A DNA stretch of 64,000 bases from Littorina saxatilis (GCF_037325665.1 NC_090252.1:71002108-71066107); one strand, 5' to 3'. Positions 47,738-59,536 are shown, counted from the stretch's first letter. A program made the numbers and translations. The notes: generated by a model not told the origin, from the sequence alone.

Positions 47738-48030
47738 GCCAGCACGCAGTGGTCTACATCATCAAAATGATGTGTGTGTAACGCAAGGCGTGTGTAAAGG
47801 CCAGCTGAGCATCGGGGGCAGTGCCAGCACACAGTGGTCTACATCATCAAAAAGATGCGTGTGTAACGCAAGGCGTTTGAGTCTGATGGCCAGCTGATCA
47901 GCGGGGCTGGAAGTGAGGGGGCAGTGCCAGCACACAGTGGTCTACATCATCAAAATGATGCGTGTGTAACGCAAGGCGTTTGAGCCTGATGGCCAGCTGA
48001 TCAGCGGGGCTGGAAGTGAGGGGGCAGGGG
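47738..48030. repeat. About 100-bp tandem repeat overlapping the unit 6 stop
   Basis: Three copies (about 47738, 47824, 47928) contain CAGCACACAGTGGTCTACATC...GCGTGTGTAACGCAAGGCG. The last two also hold CTGATCAGCGGGGCTGGAAG, which on the minus strand is the end of unit 6 coding plus its stop. Confidence 0.7.
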
Positions 48031-50932
48031 CAGCATGTAGTTGGGCTCAGTGTAGTTGTAGCCAGCGAAGCCAGGGAAGCCGGGGAACACAGGGTTCATG
48101 TTCAGACCCCCTGGGAAGGCCGGGGCCGCCTGCCTGCCGTCTCTACCGTCGCCCTGCGCGTGACGAGAACTGTCCATGTAGTGTGGCATCTCCTGTCGAC
48201 TGCTGCCTGAACTCTCTGCCGACATGGGGCGAGATGGCGGTGCTTGTTGTTGTGGTGGTAGGGGTTGAGGCGGCACAGCTCTGTAGTCTGGGTGACCCAT
48301 GTCTGCCCTTGTCAGGTTCTGGCTAACATCTGTCCTTGCCATATTGTGTCCGACATCTGTCCTTGCCATATTGTGTCCGACATCTGTCCTTGCCATGTCG
48401 AGTCTTATATCTGTACTCGCCATGTCCTGGCTAACATCTGTCCTTGCCATACTAAGTCCGACATCAGTCCTCGCCACGTTGTGTCTGGTGTCAGAGGCGG
48501 ACCTCTCTCTGGGCTTGCTGCTGCTGCTGTGTCTGCGCTTGGTGATGTGATCGGTAGTCTGGTGTTTCTTCATGTGAACGTCCAAGCTGTTCTTCTGGGC
48601 GAAGGCGGCGTCGCACTGCTCGCACTTGTATGGCTTCTCTCCCGTGTGTATCCTGGTGTGCACCATGAGGCAGTAGTTGGAGGAGAAGCCCTGGTTGCAG
48701 ACAGAGCAGTGGTACGGTGACTCTCCCAGGTGTTGCTGCATGTGTGTCTTCCACAGCGCCTTGATGTAGTATGTCTTGGAGCAGTACTGGCACTGGTAGC
48801 GGTTGGCCAGCTGGTGGACGCGGCGCCGATGTCCGTACAGCGTGTCGCGCGACTTGAACGACTTGCCGCACATGTCGCAGATGTGGGTCTTGGGCTGCAC
48901 CAGGTGCGTCCTCTTGTGGCTCTTGAGCGACGAGCCGTCGGGGAAGGAGTGGTTGCACGTGGGGCACTTGTACTTCTCCGAGCGCTTGGTGGTCTGGCCG
49001 TGGTTGTGCAGCAGGTGCATGTCCAGGGAGGACTTGTTGGCGAAGACGGCCCCGCAGAAGTCGCAGAGAAAGCCCAGCTTGTTGGAGAAGAGCAGGATGC
49101 GCTGCATGTGTGACAGTCTCAGGCCGTCCGTACACTGCGTGCGGCACGTCAGCTGCCCGTCGCCGTCGATACTCAGGTGTCTGGCGGCCGGGTCCTGACC
49201 CATGCCCGTCTTGCCGCACACCTGGCACAGGTAGGTCGTCCCAAAGCGATGCCTCTGCAACACGCGCACAGGCTTCGTCAGTCATTAGGTTCACAACAAA
49301 CTTCCCGCAGTTCACCAGATTAAATCCAAAAATATGTTAACACGAATGAAGAAATCTACAGCATTTCAACGCTTTCTTTCTTTCTTTATTTGGTGTTTAA
49401 CGTTGTTTTCATTTCAACGCTTTAAATCTAAAAAGTTAAAATTGATTAAAGTAAGAGCTCCAGATATAGAAAACAACCAACAATATGCTAACAAGAGATC
49501 TCTGGCATTTCGCTGCTTTTAAGTCCAACAGTAATGGAAAATGAATAAAGTAAGAGCTCTAGATATAGAAAAAAACCATAAGTGACTTATTGAGAGCTAA
49601 ATGGAACCAGTCTCCAGGAACTAAAGAGAATAAAAACACTTCATGAGTTATATGAATACGAGACTTTCATGCTAAAAGAATCTACTCTTCTTTGGTTAAA
49701 TTTTATTTTTGAAATGGAATTGTAAAACGTCAGCCCTGCCAATTTTGCTGTGCATGCTTCACGCGTCTGGATGACCCGTTTCTGTGCCAGTACCCATTCT
49801 TCACAATTTGTCAATATATATACAACTTTACAGAATCAGCTGCTTTTTGTTTAGAAAGCAATGAATTGTTTTAGTAGTTTTATTGAGAAATAAAATCTTT
49901 AAAATATTACAATAAATATTTACCAAAACCACAAAGGGGGGGGGGGGGGGGGGGGTGGAGAGAGAGAGAGAGAGAGATCAAGCAAGTTTGTAGTCCCAAA
50001 ACAGCTCTGTGAAACCATGTGTTGTTTTTCTTTGTGTAAAATAAGTCCCAATTCACTTGATGATGGAATGGAACGCCGAGTTCTAACATTTTGCATTCCA
50101 AGAACTCTTACTGTTCAAAACAACACTGTTACAAGCAGCCTCAGATTTGAAATCACATCCAATCTTGTGCATGCACAACCCTTCCCATTGTAAACAATCT
50201 CGTGGGTCAAGTAGAGCGCTGCTTACCACTTTGCCGTCCTTGACCTTGTCCTGTTTGCGCACTTTCTTCAGCACGTCGGACACAAGTCGTGTGTGGTAGT
50301 GCTCTGTCACAGGGCAAAACAAAGACCCCAATTCAAACATCCGCATGGCAAACTTTTCTACATAGAGATGCATGGCATGCAAGACAGAAATAACTAATAA
50401 GAAAAGAAAATATATATGCATTGTATATAAGTACAGTGGAACTACACGACCCGGGCATTGGTCATACCAGGCAGATTGTCTTTTTTTTCCCCCATAGATT
50501 TTTTGCTTTTTCTTGGAAGAGGAATTTTGTTCTCTCTGAAATGTGTAGCTTTTCTTAGAAATCCTCAGATCCCAGAATTCCCATGCCTGACATCACCAGC
50601 TCGGAGGGACTACATGGGAGTTTATATACAAGTGGAATAACTGTTTCTTATGAAAGTTGAGTATTTGAAGGGACAGACTCTTGGTGGAGCTTTCTTACAC
50701 CCAGCCCTCACCACACGACTCGAGTTATTCTCCATGAAGAGGAAGTGTGGTGGAAACTGACCATCACTCATCACCGGGATTATTCCATAATATTTTTATT
50801 TTTTTCAAGTAATTAAATTGTTGCACACACTACAGGCATGGGAATTGAAAAAGTAAACAAGGCTGAAAATTTTTAAGTAATAGCAAAGTCGACGGCGCGA
50901 AGGCTAGGGGGGTTCGGGGGCATGCCCCCCCT

Positions 50933-50963
<31 letters not shown>

Positions 50964-53325
50964 AATTTCTTTTTCTCTAAGAACCCAAATGGTGCAATTT
51001 GGTGTCATCTAAGCTCCACGTTTGCCATTAAATTAAGTTTTTAGAACCATTTTTGCCTCCCCATTTATTATTTTTGCGGACACTTTTGCTTTTTCGGCGG
51101 AACAAATAAAAAAAATCAGCGGAAATTTGCCTTTCGGCGGACAATTCCCATGCCTGACACTAATCTTCATTGAGGAGACCATTAGAGACAACTACTCTGA
51201 TGACTTACACCTGATCTATATTTCAGGAGGACTGATAATGTGTACCTTATAAAATGCAAATGTTTCAGAAACCAAGATTATATCTTATCAATGTGGAATA
51301 ATAGTGAATACATGTACCTTATGAAATGCAATTGATATAAACTGACCTTCCCTCATAACAGAGACTACTGTAAACGTAATAATTACACGTTCTGAAAGTG
51401 TTGTAAAAACTGACTTCACTCATAATAGAGACTACCTTAAAGCTGTGGTCTATTTATGACTTTCCGGGGATACAAGTTTAAAAAGATAGGGCTGAGAATC
51501 ATGTAGAGAATTCTGTACAGCGAACGCGGCCTGACAGTGAAACCCCACCAATACGGCGTGTATGACCTTGACCTTGAGAGCTTCAGTCAACATTTTGCTG
51601 TGATAACATCCGGTCTGCTCTCTCAGGTTTGATCATATTTTATTTTCAAGAGAGAACAAGGGGAAAAAATAAACGCCTAGGCGGAGATTCGAACTCACAA
51701 CCTCGAGATGATTTCGTGGCTGATGTCCTAACCACTAGGCTACTGCGCCAGTTGTGTAAGCGAAGGAAAAACATTAATATCAATTCATTTTATTTTTGAA
51801 GCAGCACGATTTATAGCCCATTGTTCAGAAGTGAATATAACTATTTCTTTGATGTCTGTTTTCAACTACACAGAGCTTTGGAGGGATTCAATTACAGTTC
51901 TTCTCATTTTTCTTGCATGTTGTAAATAGAGATATTGCAGCCAATGTCATGTAGCATGGTGGTGTAAACATGTACTGCGATTCTGTGAAACATATTTGCA
52001 AAATAAAGGCAAAATTGAACGGCAATTTTTATTTTGAATGGTAATTCAAGCGTAGAATGATATAAAATTATTAATTTTTCTCTTTGTCAACACCGGTGGA
52101 GTGGCCTAGCGGTTACGACATCAGCCCTGACATTTTGAGTTCGAATTTCTGCCCAGGCGTTTATTTTGTCTGCTCAATCCCTCTTGACAAGTATGCTCAG
52201 CTCTGAGAGAGCAAACCGGATGTTACCACGGCAAAATTCAAACGTTGACTGAAGCTCTGAAGGTGATTCATGCCGTATAGGTTGGGTTTCAGGCCGCATC
52301 GGTTCATCATTCTCACTCTCAGCCCCATCTTTTCAAACTCGTAGCCCCAGATAGTTATAAATAGACCACAGCTTTAATGATTCCACATTATGAAAGTTCA
52401 AGTGTAGTACTAGTAGGAAGTGTCAAGTGACCTTCACTCATAAACTACCTTAACTCATTCGCTGCGCGTCGGAACTGGAATTCCGACACCTGTGTTTAGC
52501 GTTGGCTGCGTGCCGGCACTTGAGTTCCGACGGATATCACGAATTTTTAACGGTGTAAACGGTCCTGCTGACCAAGGGAAACAACCCCTGCAATGAACTT
52601 CTATCTGTCTACAGTGGTACCATTCACTGTAAACAGTTCCTTCCCTTAAATTGTTGGGATTAATAAAAATTTTGTTGACGGTGTGCGACCCACGTGTTTT
52701 GACTTTTCCAAGATGGCGGATCGTTCTGCTAAGACGTAGTAACTTGAAAAGAGTGCTAGAACGTGTTATTCAGTACGGTTCTGATCTTGACCTCAGTGAT
52801 GATGATAGTGGAGATGATATTTTAGATTCTGGTGACGATTTTGTGCCAATGGACGATCATTTGGGTGATGATTCGGGCAATGCAAGTGTCGATCATGACA
52901 TTGTGTATGATGAACCCATGACGTAGAAAGTTTTTTTGTTTTGCTTCAAATTGGATATTTTGCGTGGATATGAAGACAACAAAAGGTATGTACTTTCAAA
53001 TGTTTCATATATTTTCTAAAAGAGTAAGTTTCAAACTTTGCAAAAACATAAGGTATGTAAGGTTATCTTGTGTTGTTGATTTTTAATATTTTTTTCAAAA
53101 TGGCTCTAAATCGCGCGTTGGCAGGGAACACAGGGGAAATTTAGCTGCGCAGCGAATGAGTTAATGATTACACGTTATGAAAGTTCAAGTGTTGTAGGAA
53201 CTGACCTTTGGGGTCGAGTGTAGGTGTCCAGTGACTCTTCTCGATGTGGTTGACCATGGTGTATTCGCGCGAGAACGGTTGTCGGCACACGTCACAGATG
53301 TAGACAGGGGCGTCGAGCTCCACCC
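48001..53325 (-). CDS. Zinc-finger unit 6: three-exon C2H2 protein with repeat-rich tail
   Basis: Exon A is 53325-53206 (after TTTCAG, donor GTCAGT) and holds GVELDAP then YICDVCRQPFSREY...HWTPTLDP. Exon B is 50303-50227 (after GTGACAG, donor GTAAGC); at 26 residues it is the longest B exon and very basic (VLKKVRKQDKVKDGK). Exon C is 49254-48001 (after TTGCAG). Phases are 1, 1 and 0, giving about 482 residues. The exon C module is altered at two places (HLSID, CRTQCTDG). Six canonical fingers follow, ending CDAAFAQKNSLDVHMKKH. The tail has about seven 10-residue repeats around MARTDVGHN, then Pro/Gln/Gly-rich sequence ending PPHFQPR. The last codons and stop are part of a roughly 100-bp tandem duplication that runs into the 3' flank. 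The A-B intron holds three separate DNA elements and old tandem copies of the donor-side intron sequence. Confidence 0.85.
49376..49409 (-). mobile_element. SINE family Q, very short 5'-truncated copy
   Basis: Only the last 34 bp of the family (tail plus TTGGTGTTTAACG) are present. They lie between perfect 14-bp target duplications CATTTCAACGCTTT (49362-49375 and 49410-49423). This is clear proof of retroposition. Confidence 0.65.
50833..51156. mobile_element. MITE with 6-bp target duplication, copy 3
   Basis: It has the same ends as the 31468 copy (CAGGCATGGGAATT) and a perfect 6-bp flanking repeat ACACTA (50827-50832, 51157-51162). It is shorter inside but keeps the GGGGGCATGCCCCC hairpin and the GGTGCAATTTGGTGTC segment. 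It lies in the A-B intron of unit 6. Confidence 0.65.
51441..52373. mobile_element. TTAA-flanked foldback element with tRNA-like modules in both arms
   Basis: TTAA flanks both ends (51437-51440 and 52374-52377). The ends are inverted (AGCTGTGGTCTATTTAT), and homology continues inward for roughly 300 bp per arm around a spacer of about 330 bp. Each arm carries, near its inner end, a tRNA-like promoter with an A box around GCCTAGYGGTTA and a B box GAGTTCGAATy (minus strand near 51680-51750, plus strand near 52090-52165). TTAA target sites are used by piggyBac and Kolobok transposons; which applies here is unknown. It lies in the A-B intron of unit 6. Confidence 0.6.
52450..53164. mobile_element. 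Non-autonomous piggyBac-like element
   Basis: TTAA occurs at both borders (52450-52453 and 53161-53164). Just inside are perfect 14-bp inverted repeats, CTCATTCGCTGCGC on the left and its complement on the right. The 715-bp element keeps an acidic N-terminal ORF on the plus strand. It inserted into an older tandem repeat in the A-B intron of zinc-finger unit 6, close to the exon A donor. Confidence 0.75.
52651..52926 (+). pseudogene. Remnant N-terminal piggyBac-type transposase ORF
   Basis: This open frame of about 91 residues sits inside the TTAA-flanked element 52450-53164. After a basic segment (RRSNLKRVLERV) it is rich in Asp/Ser/Gly (DLDLSDDDSGDD, FVPMDDH). Acidic N-terminal regions of this kind are typical of piggyBac-like transposases ahead of the catalytic domain. 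The frame stops at 52926 and no catalytic domain follows before the right end, so the element cannot move by itself. The assignment rests on composition plus the TTAA and TIR context, not on a recognised domain. Confidence 0.45.
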
Positions 53326-53333
53326 CTGAAACC

Positions 53334-54225
53334 AGGGACCAGAATGATTGTAGCACCTCTCTCTTTTTCCTTCTATTTACACATACTCTGACACTACCGT
53401 GGGACTCTCAACTGTAGCAGGGGCAGAACAATTACAGTGTCTCACTGCTGAGTTGGGCTACTTGTTGGCCAGGATGGGAGAAGGGCTTAGCATTGGGTAG
53501 TTTGATGTGAAATATAATACTTCCCTTGAACAACTTATTCCACTCAAGTGACCTGTTCTTAAATTTCAAACGTGTTTCTATGCCGATGTCTGAGGCCAAA
53601 CTTGTTTACTGGCATGGCTTTAACACTTCAGCCAGCCTTGTGTTTGCACAGATGCTGCAGTCAGTCAACTCTTTGTTTTCCATTTTGGATGACTCATCTT
53701 TGGTAATAAAATGTCAGAACTAACCTCGTGTATTTTTATTTCCACTCAAAGCTGGTGGCGAAAGTCAGTTGCTCTTTCTTTTTTTTTTCTATCCTGATCA
53801 CTATCTTTCATTTTTGTTGTCATTTTGTTCAGGCAGGCAAGTGAGAGTGAGGCACTAATCATTCTGATCCCTGCTCACAGTTGCAGTAGCGCAGCTCAGA
53901 ATTCACCCACAACCACCACCACAATTTCCATCAAACATGTTCACATTGACACACACACACAATGATGATGATACGTGAAGAGTGAGACACAGCGAGTGAG
54001 GAGGTGCTTGCAAAATGTATTTTGTGTCGGTTTTTGAATAGGTTACTCCGGCTGTGCTGTTGCGGGTTGAATGCTTCCGTCTCCACCAATCTCCTTGTAA
54101 TTGTTTTGTAATGGTAGATGTGGAGGTTACTTGCATTTTAACACTAACACTAACAAATACATTTACTGCCTGTGCAGCTTGACCGTTGAGAGACTCCAAA
54201 CAGGGACAAGGCTGAACTTTGCATG
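53334..54225. other. Intergenic DNA upstream of unit 6 exon A, no gene seen
   Basis: No recognised exon or element. GACCAGAATGmTT next to exon A is also found next to unit 2 exon A, so some acceptor-side flank is shared between paralogues. Confidence 0.35.
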
Positions 54226-54228
54226 TGC

Positions 54229-54381
54229 AACGGGACTACTAGTGATGACAGGCCTAACCTGTACCACAGGGACTACTAGTGATGACAGGCCTAACCTGTA
54301 CCACAGGGACTACTAGTGATGACAGGCCTAACCTGTACCACAGGGACTACTAGTGATGACAGGCCTAACCTGTACCACAGG
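54229..54381. repeat. 37-bp tandem repeat, four copies
   Basis: The unit is GGGACTACTAGTGATGACAGGCC...TGTACCACA. Confidence 0.8.
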
Positions 54382-54537
54382 GAAATCAAAACCCAGCAAA
54401 CAGGAAGCACAGTACATTCCAGGTTAACAGTGTGTTTAGCAACATTCCGTCTCTAATCACTAATGTGGCTGAAAACCATGTTTATCCACACATTTCTGTG
54501 ATTTCAGTTCCTAAAACTATCAGTAACTTACATACAC

Positions 54538-54540
<3 letters not shown>

Positions 54541-54631
<91 letters not shown>
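54541..54631. repeat. (GA)n microsatellite
   Basis: A pure AG tract of about 90 bp. Confidence 0.85.
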
Positions 54632-54634
<3 letters not shown>

Positions 54635-54828
54635 GGTAACTAAAGGGGGGTTGGGTAACAAAATTGACCAGCTGCACTAAGTTTCATACATTTTATTAAA
54701 ATGGTAACTCAAGAGTCAGAACATTACAACATTAATAAACATCTCAGCTATCAGCTGAACAACAAACAGGTTAACCACCAAATCTTTCCAATACAGAGAA
54801 CAAAACTTATAACCATAAAAATATACAC

Positions 54829-56543
54829 ATGAGGTCAGGCACAATACTGAGCAAAAAGTACAAAATGAATGGTAGGCACTTTCTGGATTTTTTTTGCAAA
54901 GAACTGTTTTCTTCTGGTTGTTAATGTTGTTGTATTGTGATTAAAGAGAGAATAAAGAATTAATATCATTTTACAGATTATTTTTTCTGTTGATGGTTAT
55001 TTTGTTTTTGATTATTTTCTATTGAAAATACAACTTAAAATGGCCACTGAAACCTGACAAAAATGAGTGGTCTTGTTTGAGAAAGCACAATGGTAAGTGA
55101 AGCAGTTTGTAGTGTCATGTTTGTATTTATTTTGGTCAAACTAAGTGTATTTAACAATTAGATATGCTCATTTTCTTTCTTTACCGTAAAATGTGTCGTT
55201 AGCGTGGACGAAAAAATTGCATTCTGTAAGTAATGCTTCGTGTCTCACTTCACACGCTGATCTAAGTCCATACCATCATCATATCTTTCACATGCAACTC
55301 GATATTTCCACTGATAATTGAAAGTTACTGAATAAAATGACACAATCTAGCACAAATAAAAGCAATCAAAAGACCTAGCGTTGTGAAAGAATGTGTGAAA
55401 GGCAATATCCGACGTTTTGCGTCACTGCGTTACTTACGTTTTTGCACTTCCAAAATCTAACGCGAAGTCGACACAGGCACACGAACGAATGTCAATCGAC
55501 TCAATGCACTGCGGAAATTTCCACAGATTAAGAATAAATGGCCTTCACCTTTCCCACAATGCATTGAGAGGAGGTATTTTGACCTGGAAGTTGTTCGTGT
55601 CTTTGGCGTTTCGCGCAAACTTACGACATCTCAAGAGTTTTTCAGACAGACGAACTTCAAGAATAATCGATCCCTAATTGATTTTGCTGTATTCAGTTGA
55701 GTTACCCAACAGGCAACTACTTTTGTTCATGTTTTATGCAAAATCACCAGCATTTGTTTAAATTGATGATGTTGGTAATGTTGGACACAACAATTCTGGT
55801 GTCAAAAATAACTTACGTAATAATTTTCAGACTTTGCCTGTAACTGTGAATATTTGCCATTGTTGCAATGAATCGAATGAGTGAGATCATTTCAAACTGT
55901 ATCAGGAACCTCTTACACACCAGACTAGATTTCAAGAGTACTAGAATTCAAGCATAACAGACTTCACAATTTTGGTGTCTTCATAACTTACGCTTGGTGT
56001 CTTCATAACTTACGCTACATCTGATTCACTTGCCATATTATTTTCAGGCCTTCACTTTTGTTTTCAGTTGTGTTGCATGGTCTACCAGAAAGGTGATCAA
56101 TTAAATCAGCAGCATTACAATGCTGCCTAATCTTGTTCTTGTAAAAAAGTGATGGACTTGCCAAATGATGTAAGTAATGGTGTCTTCACAACAACTATTT
56201 CTTGCTCAATTGATTTACACAAAATGTAGGTGCTGTCTGGCTGGATTTTATGGATAAAATGTAACTCAAACACTAGACAAAATCAAAGATTCCAAAAGTT
56301 TTAACTTGATAGAAATATCTTGCAGTTGGTGTCCACCAAATACTTACATCATTGTCCATGCATACCTATGATTGACGATCAATAAAGGAAAGAGACATGA
56401 AGGCAATTATGTTTTGACTTTTATTTCCGGTAAAGCTGTGTTTTAGCTCCCATTACAATCATAGACTTTTCCATCTGAGCATTTTTTATTTTTGATGCTC
56501 ATGTCAGAATTTCATTGCTCAGTATTGTGCCTGTCCTCATGTG
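54829..56543. mobile_element. Possible DNA element with 28-bp inverted repeats
   Basis: CACATGAGGTCAGGCACAAT at 54829 and its complement near 56543 match at 27 of 28 positions over the full repeats, 1.66 kb apart. The interior is AT-rich with repeated AACTTACG words and no recognisable transposase. No target duplication was found, so the ends may lie further out. Confidence 0.35.
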
Positions 56544-56937
56544 CATCTCACACAAAAGAAGCTGTTTAATGTAAATGCGCAAAGTAGTCATATTTTTCCA
56601 AGAACTTGCTCTAAAAATCATGTTTATACCAACTTTCTTGTGAAGGTAGTTCCTAGTATTTTAATTTCACATAAAACTTAAGATATGAGAGAATCTTGTG
56701 AATCACAGGCATGCAAATAACACACTCACGTCCTGAAACAGAAAATAGTTGAAAAAACAAAACAACAACGTTGGTCCTTTATCAGGGAGCAACAAGACAT
56801 TGTATCCACTTAGAGTTTATGCATGCCTGAGGACGTTGTCCATGCACACTGATGATTGGCTGATTCGGGTGTCAATCAAAACGACCAAGTGGCCTGGAGC
56901 CCGCTGCCTAACATTCACTGCTCATCTCACGCACTTG

Positions 56938-57066
56938 ATCAACAAGAAATGACATCAACACTTGATCAATAAGAAATGACATCAACACTTGATCAACATG
57001 AAATGACATCAACACTTGATCAACATGAAATGACATCAACACTTGATCAACACGAAATGACATCAA
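56938..57066. repeat. 27-bp tandem repeat, five copies, near the unit 7 3' flank
   Basis: The unit is ACTTGATCAACATGAAATGACATCAAC. Confidence 0.8.
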
Positions 57067-57570
57067 CAACATCTTCTTCCTATTGGCACACTCTATAAAT
57101 ACACAAAATAATACATGAAGCATTTTGTCACAATTAAATACAACAGGTATTTTTATGCAAACTTAAAATCAATCTGGTTACAAACAAAAAGAGTCGGACA
57201 CAGACAGGAAATGTGTAAATGGCATGAACAAGACAGCTTTTGTGCAGTATTTGCCATGCAACCATTCCAGATGTAAAAAAACCAAAACCATACACAAATG
57301 CAGTGTATGCTTACGCTCTTTGAATGCCAACATGCTTTACTGCACCCACTTTTCTTGTAGTGACAGTGACACAGTGGAAAAGTTGTCATCAACCCACGGC
57401 ATTGTCTGATCCACACAAGCTTCATATTGATTGATTGATTCTGAACAGTACATCAGTACATTTAGTGACAAAGAATGCACCCAGCAAATTTGAATCTCAC
57501 TAACATCACTCATGCATGGTGAAGTGTTCTAAGCATTTTTTCCAGAAGCACTTCATATCTACCCATCTCT

Positions 57571-59536
57571 CTAAGGAGGGGAAACATCTTTTATTTGTAT
57601 GGGTGGTGTAGGTTGCTGTGTGGAAACATCTTCCATTTGTATGGGTGGTGTAGGTTGCTGTGGGGAAATATCCTCCATTTCCATGGGTGGTCTAGGTTGC
57701 TGTATCTCCATTCCATGTTTCCTCATATGAACGTTGAGACTGCTCTTCTGGGCAAAGGCTGCCACACAGACGGTGCACTTGTACGGTTTGACGCCTGTGT
57801 GTATCCGTTCATGGACGCTCAGGTTATACTCATTGGAAAACTTCTGACCACACTGGCCGCAGGTAAAGGTTGGCCGGTTAACGTCGTGTATTTTCATATG
57901 ATGATTGAGCCTGCACTTGGGAAAGATGAGTTTGTGGCACACAGGGCAGGGGTACTTTCTGGGTGTAAGGTGCTTCGCCTCCTTGTGCATGTAGAGGCCT
58001 GTTGACGTTACGTAATCCTTGCCGCAGATCTCACAGATGTACTTTCTGCGCACGGCCTGGTGTGTGCGCCTGTGGATCTCCAGGTTTTTGACGATTTTGA
58101 AGGTTGCGCTGCACACATCACAGGTGTACTTCCTCTCGTCTCCAGCATGCACCGTCTGATAGTGGTAGGACAGGGAGCCCCGTTGGGTGTAACTCTTCCC
58201 GCAAATGGTGCACAGGTGTGCCTCCTCCTGCACGCACAGCAGGGACTGGCCCACCGTCTCGTTCAGCTTGACCCCCTCTGGACACACGCTCACACAGGTA
58301 AGGCAGCCATCAGGTGAGAGACGCAGGTGGTGGGAGGTGGAGGTGCGGGATTTGAAGACGTGTGAACATGCCACACACCGGTAACGGCTCACCTCCAACC
58401 CTGTGTCATAAACCTGCAACACACACACAGCTCTTCTTAGTTTCCTCACCTAACACACACAACTCTCCTTATTAGTTTCTTAAAAAAAAGCATCCATACC
58501 AAACTGCAACCCACACACACACACACTGGAACCCACACAGTGGAGCGCACAGACACACACACACCTTAGTTTCCTTTGAAAAATGTGCATGAATAAAGTA
58601 ATAGCCTGATGTGAGTCAGGTCAAAGAGAAACAAAGGAACAAAGTTAAGTGTATTAACTATCACTAGACCCTGTTCTTATGATAAAGATGAGCGAAATAA
58701 CAACTTACCAACTTTGTCTTGGCCACAGCATCCTTGACATGGATTGGGTACAGCTTGCCTGAAAGTGACAATATGCTCTTCACTTCTTTCATTCAAAAAA
58801 ACAGGCATGAGAACAGGACACATTTCATTCAAAACAACAGGCATGAGAACAGTTAACAGGACACATTTCATTCAAAACAACAGGCATGAGAACAGGACAC
58901 ATTTCATTCAAAACAACAGGCATGAGAACAGTTAACAGGACACATTTTTATCAATAACAATAGGCATGATCTGAGAATATTCATAAGTACACATTTCTAT
59001 CAATCAAAACAATGTCTTCACTTTATCCACGGAAGATAACAGGCTATAGAACAGTTAACACTAGTCAATCAGTTCTGCCCATCAAAACACTGTCTTCAAT
59101 TCATGCATTCAAACAGTTAACAATTTAACAGTAATGGGTCCATTCTGAGGGTACCTTCGTTTTAATGATTGACACATGACCCCCGTCATTGTAAAAGAAA
59201 TCCTCAATCCACAACGTGCAAAACAGTTAGCAAGCGTCGTTCACAACTTGGAAAGCGTGAAAAAAAATGGCACAGGCTAAAAACTTTTGGGTTGAGGTAC
59301 AAAAAAAGTGCTGGTAATTTTCCAGGCCAAGTATAGAGAGAGTGTAAAACTGAGAAGGAAACTCAATCCACGGTCCATGAGCTTACCATCCATATCTCCA
59401 AATTTGTGGACCCTGCGCACATGGGAGAGGTAGTTTTTGATGTTGGATTGGATGCAAGGACAGACTGGACACCAGTAGACAACTCTGGTAATCTCTTCTG
59501 CCATCTCCCTGTAGCTTCCCTCCCCTTTCGCCTCAC
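57571..59536 (-). CDS. Zinc-finger unit 7: three-exon C2H2 protein, most divergent member
   Basis: Exon A is 59536-59387 (after TTGCAG, donor GTAAGC); the finger is YWCPVCPC...H-x4-H and lacks the usual QPF/LPY motif after the second Cys. Exon B is 58758-58709 (after TTTCAG, donor GTAAGT) and reads GKLYPIHVKDAVAKTKL. Exon C is 58413-57571 (after TTGCAG). Phases are 1, 1 and 0, giving about 346 residues. The exon C module reads CVAC...HHLRLS...CVSVCPEG, so His-x-Cys is lost. Six fingers follow; the fourth lacks the CPKxFF form, and the sixth is CVAAFAQKSSL. The tail has three copies of a 15-residue Pro/Gln/acidic repeat (QQPTPPIQMEDVS type). This unit is first in the reading direction of the array. 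A 68-bp minisatellite lies 2.7 kb upstream of it. Confidence 0.84.
58790..58948. repeat. 36-43-bp tandem repeats upstream of unit 7 exon B
   Basis: Four to five copies of CATTCAAAACAACAGGCATGAGAACAG with or without TTAACAG. They start about 35 bp from the exon B acceptor. Confidence 0.7.

Noticed and set aside
55417-55677. 86-codon plus-strand ORF
   Set aside because: No recognisable domain, repeat or splice context; length is compatible with chance.
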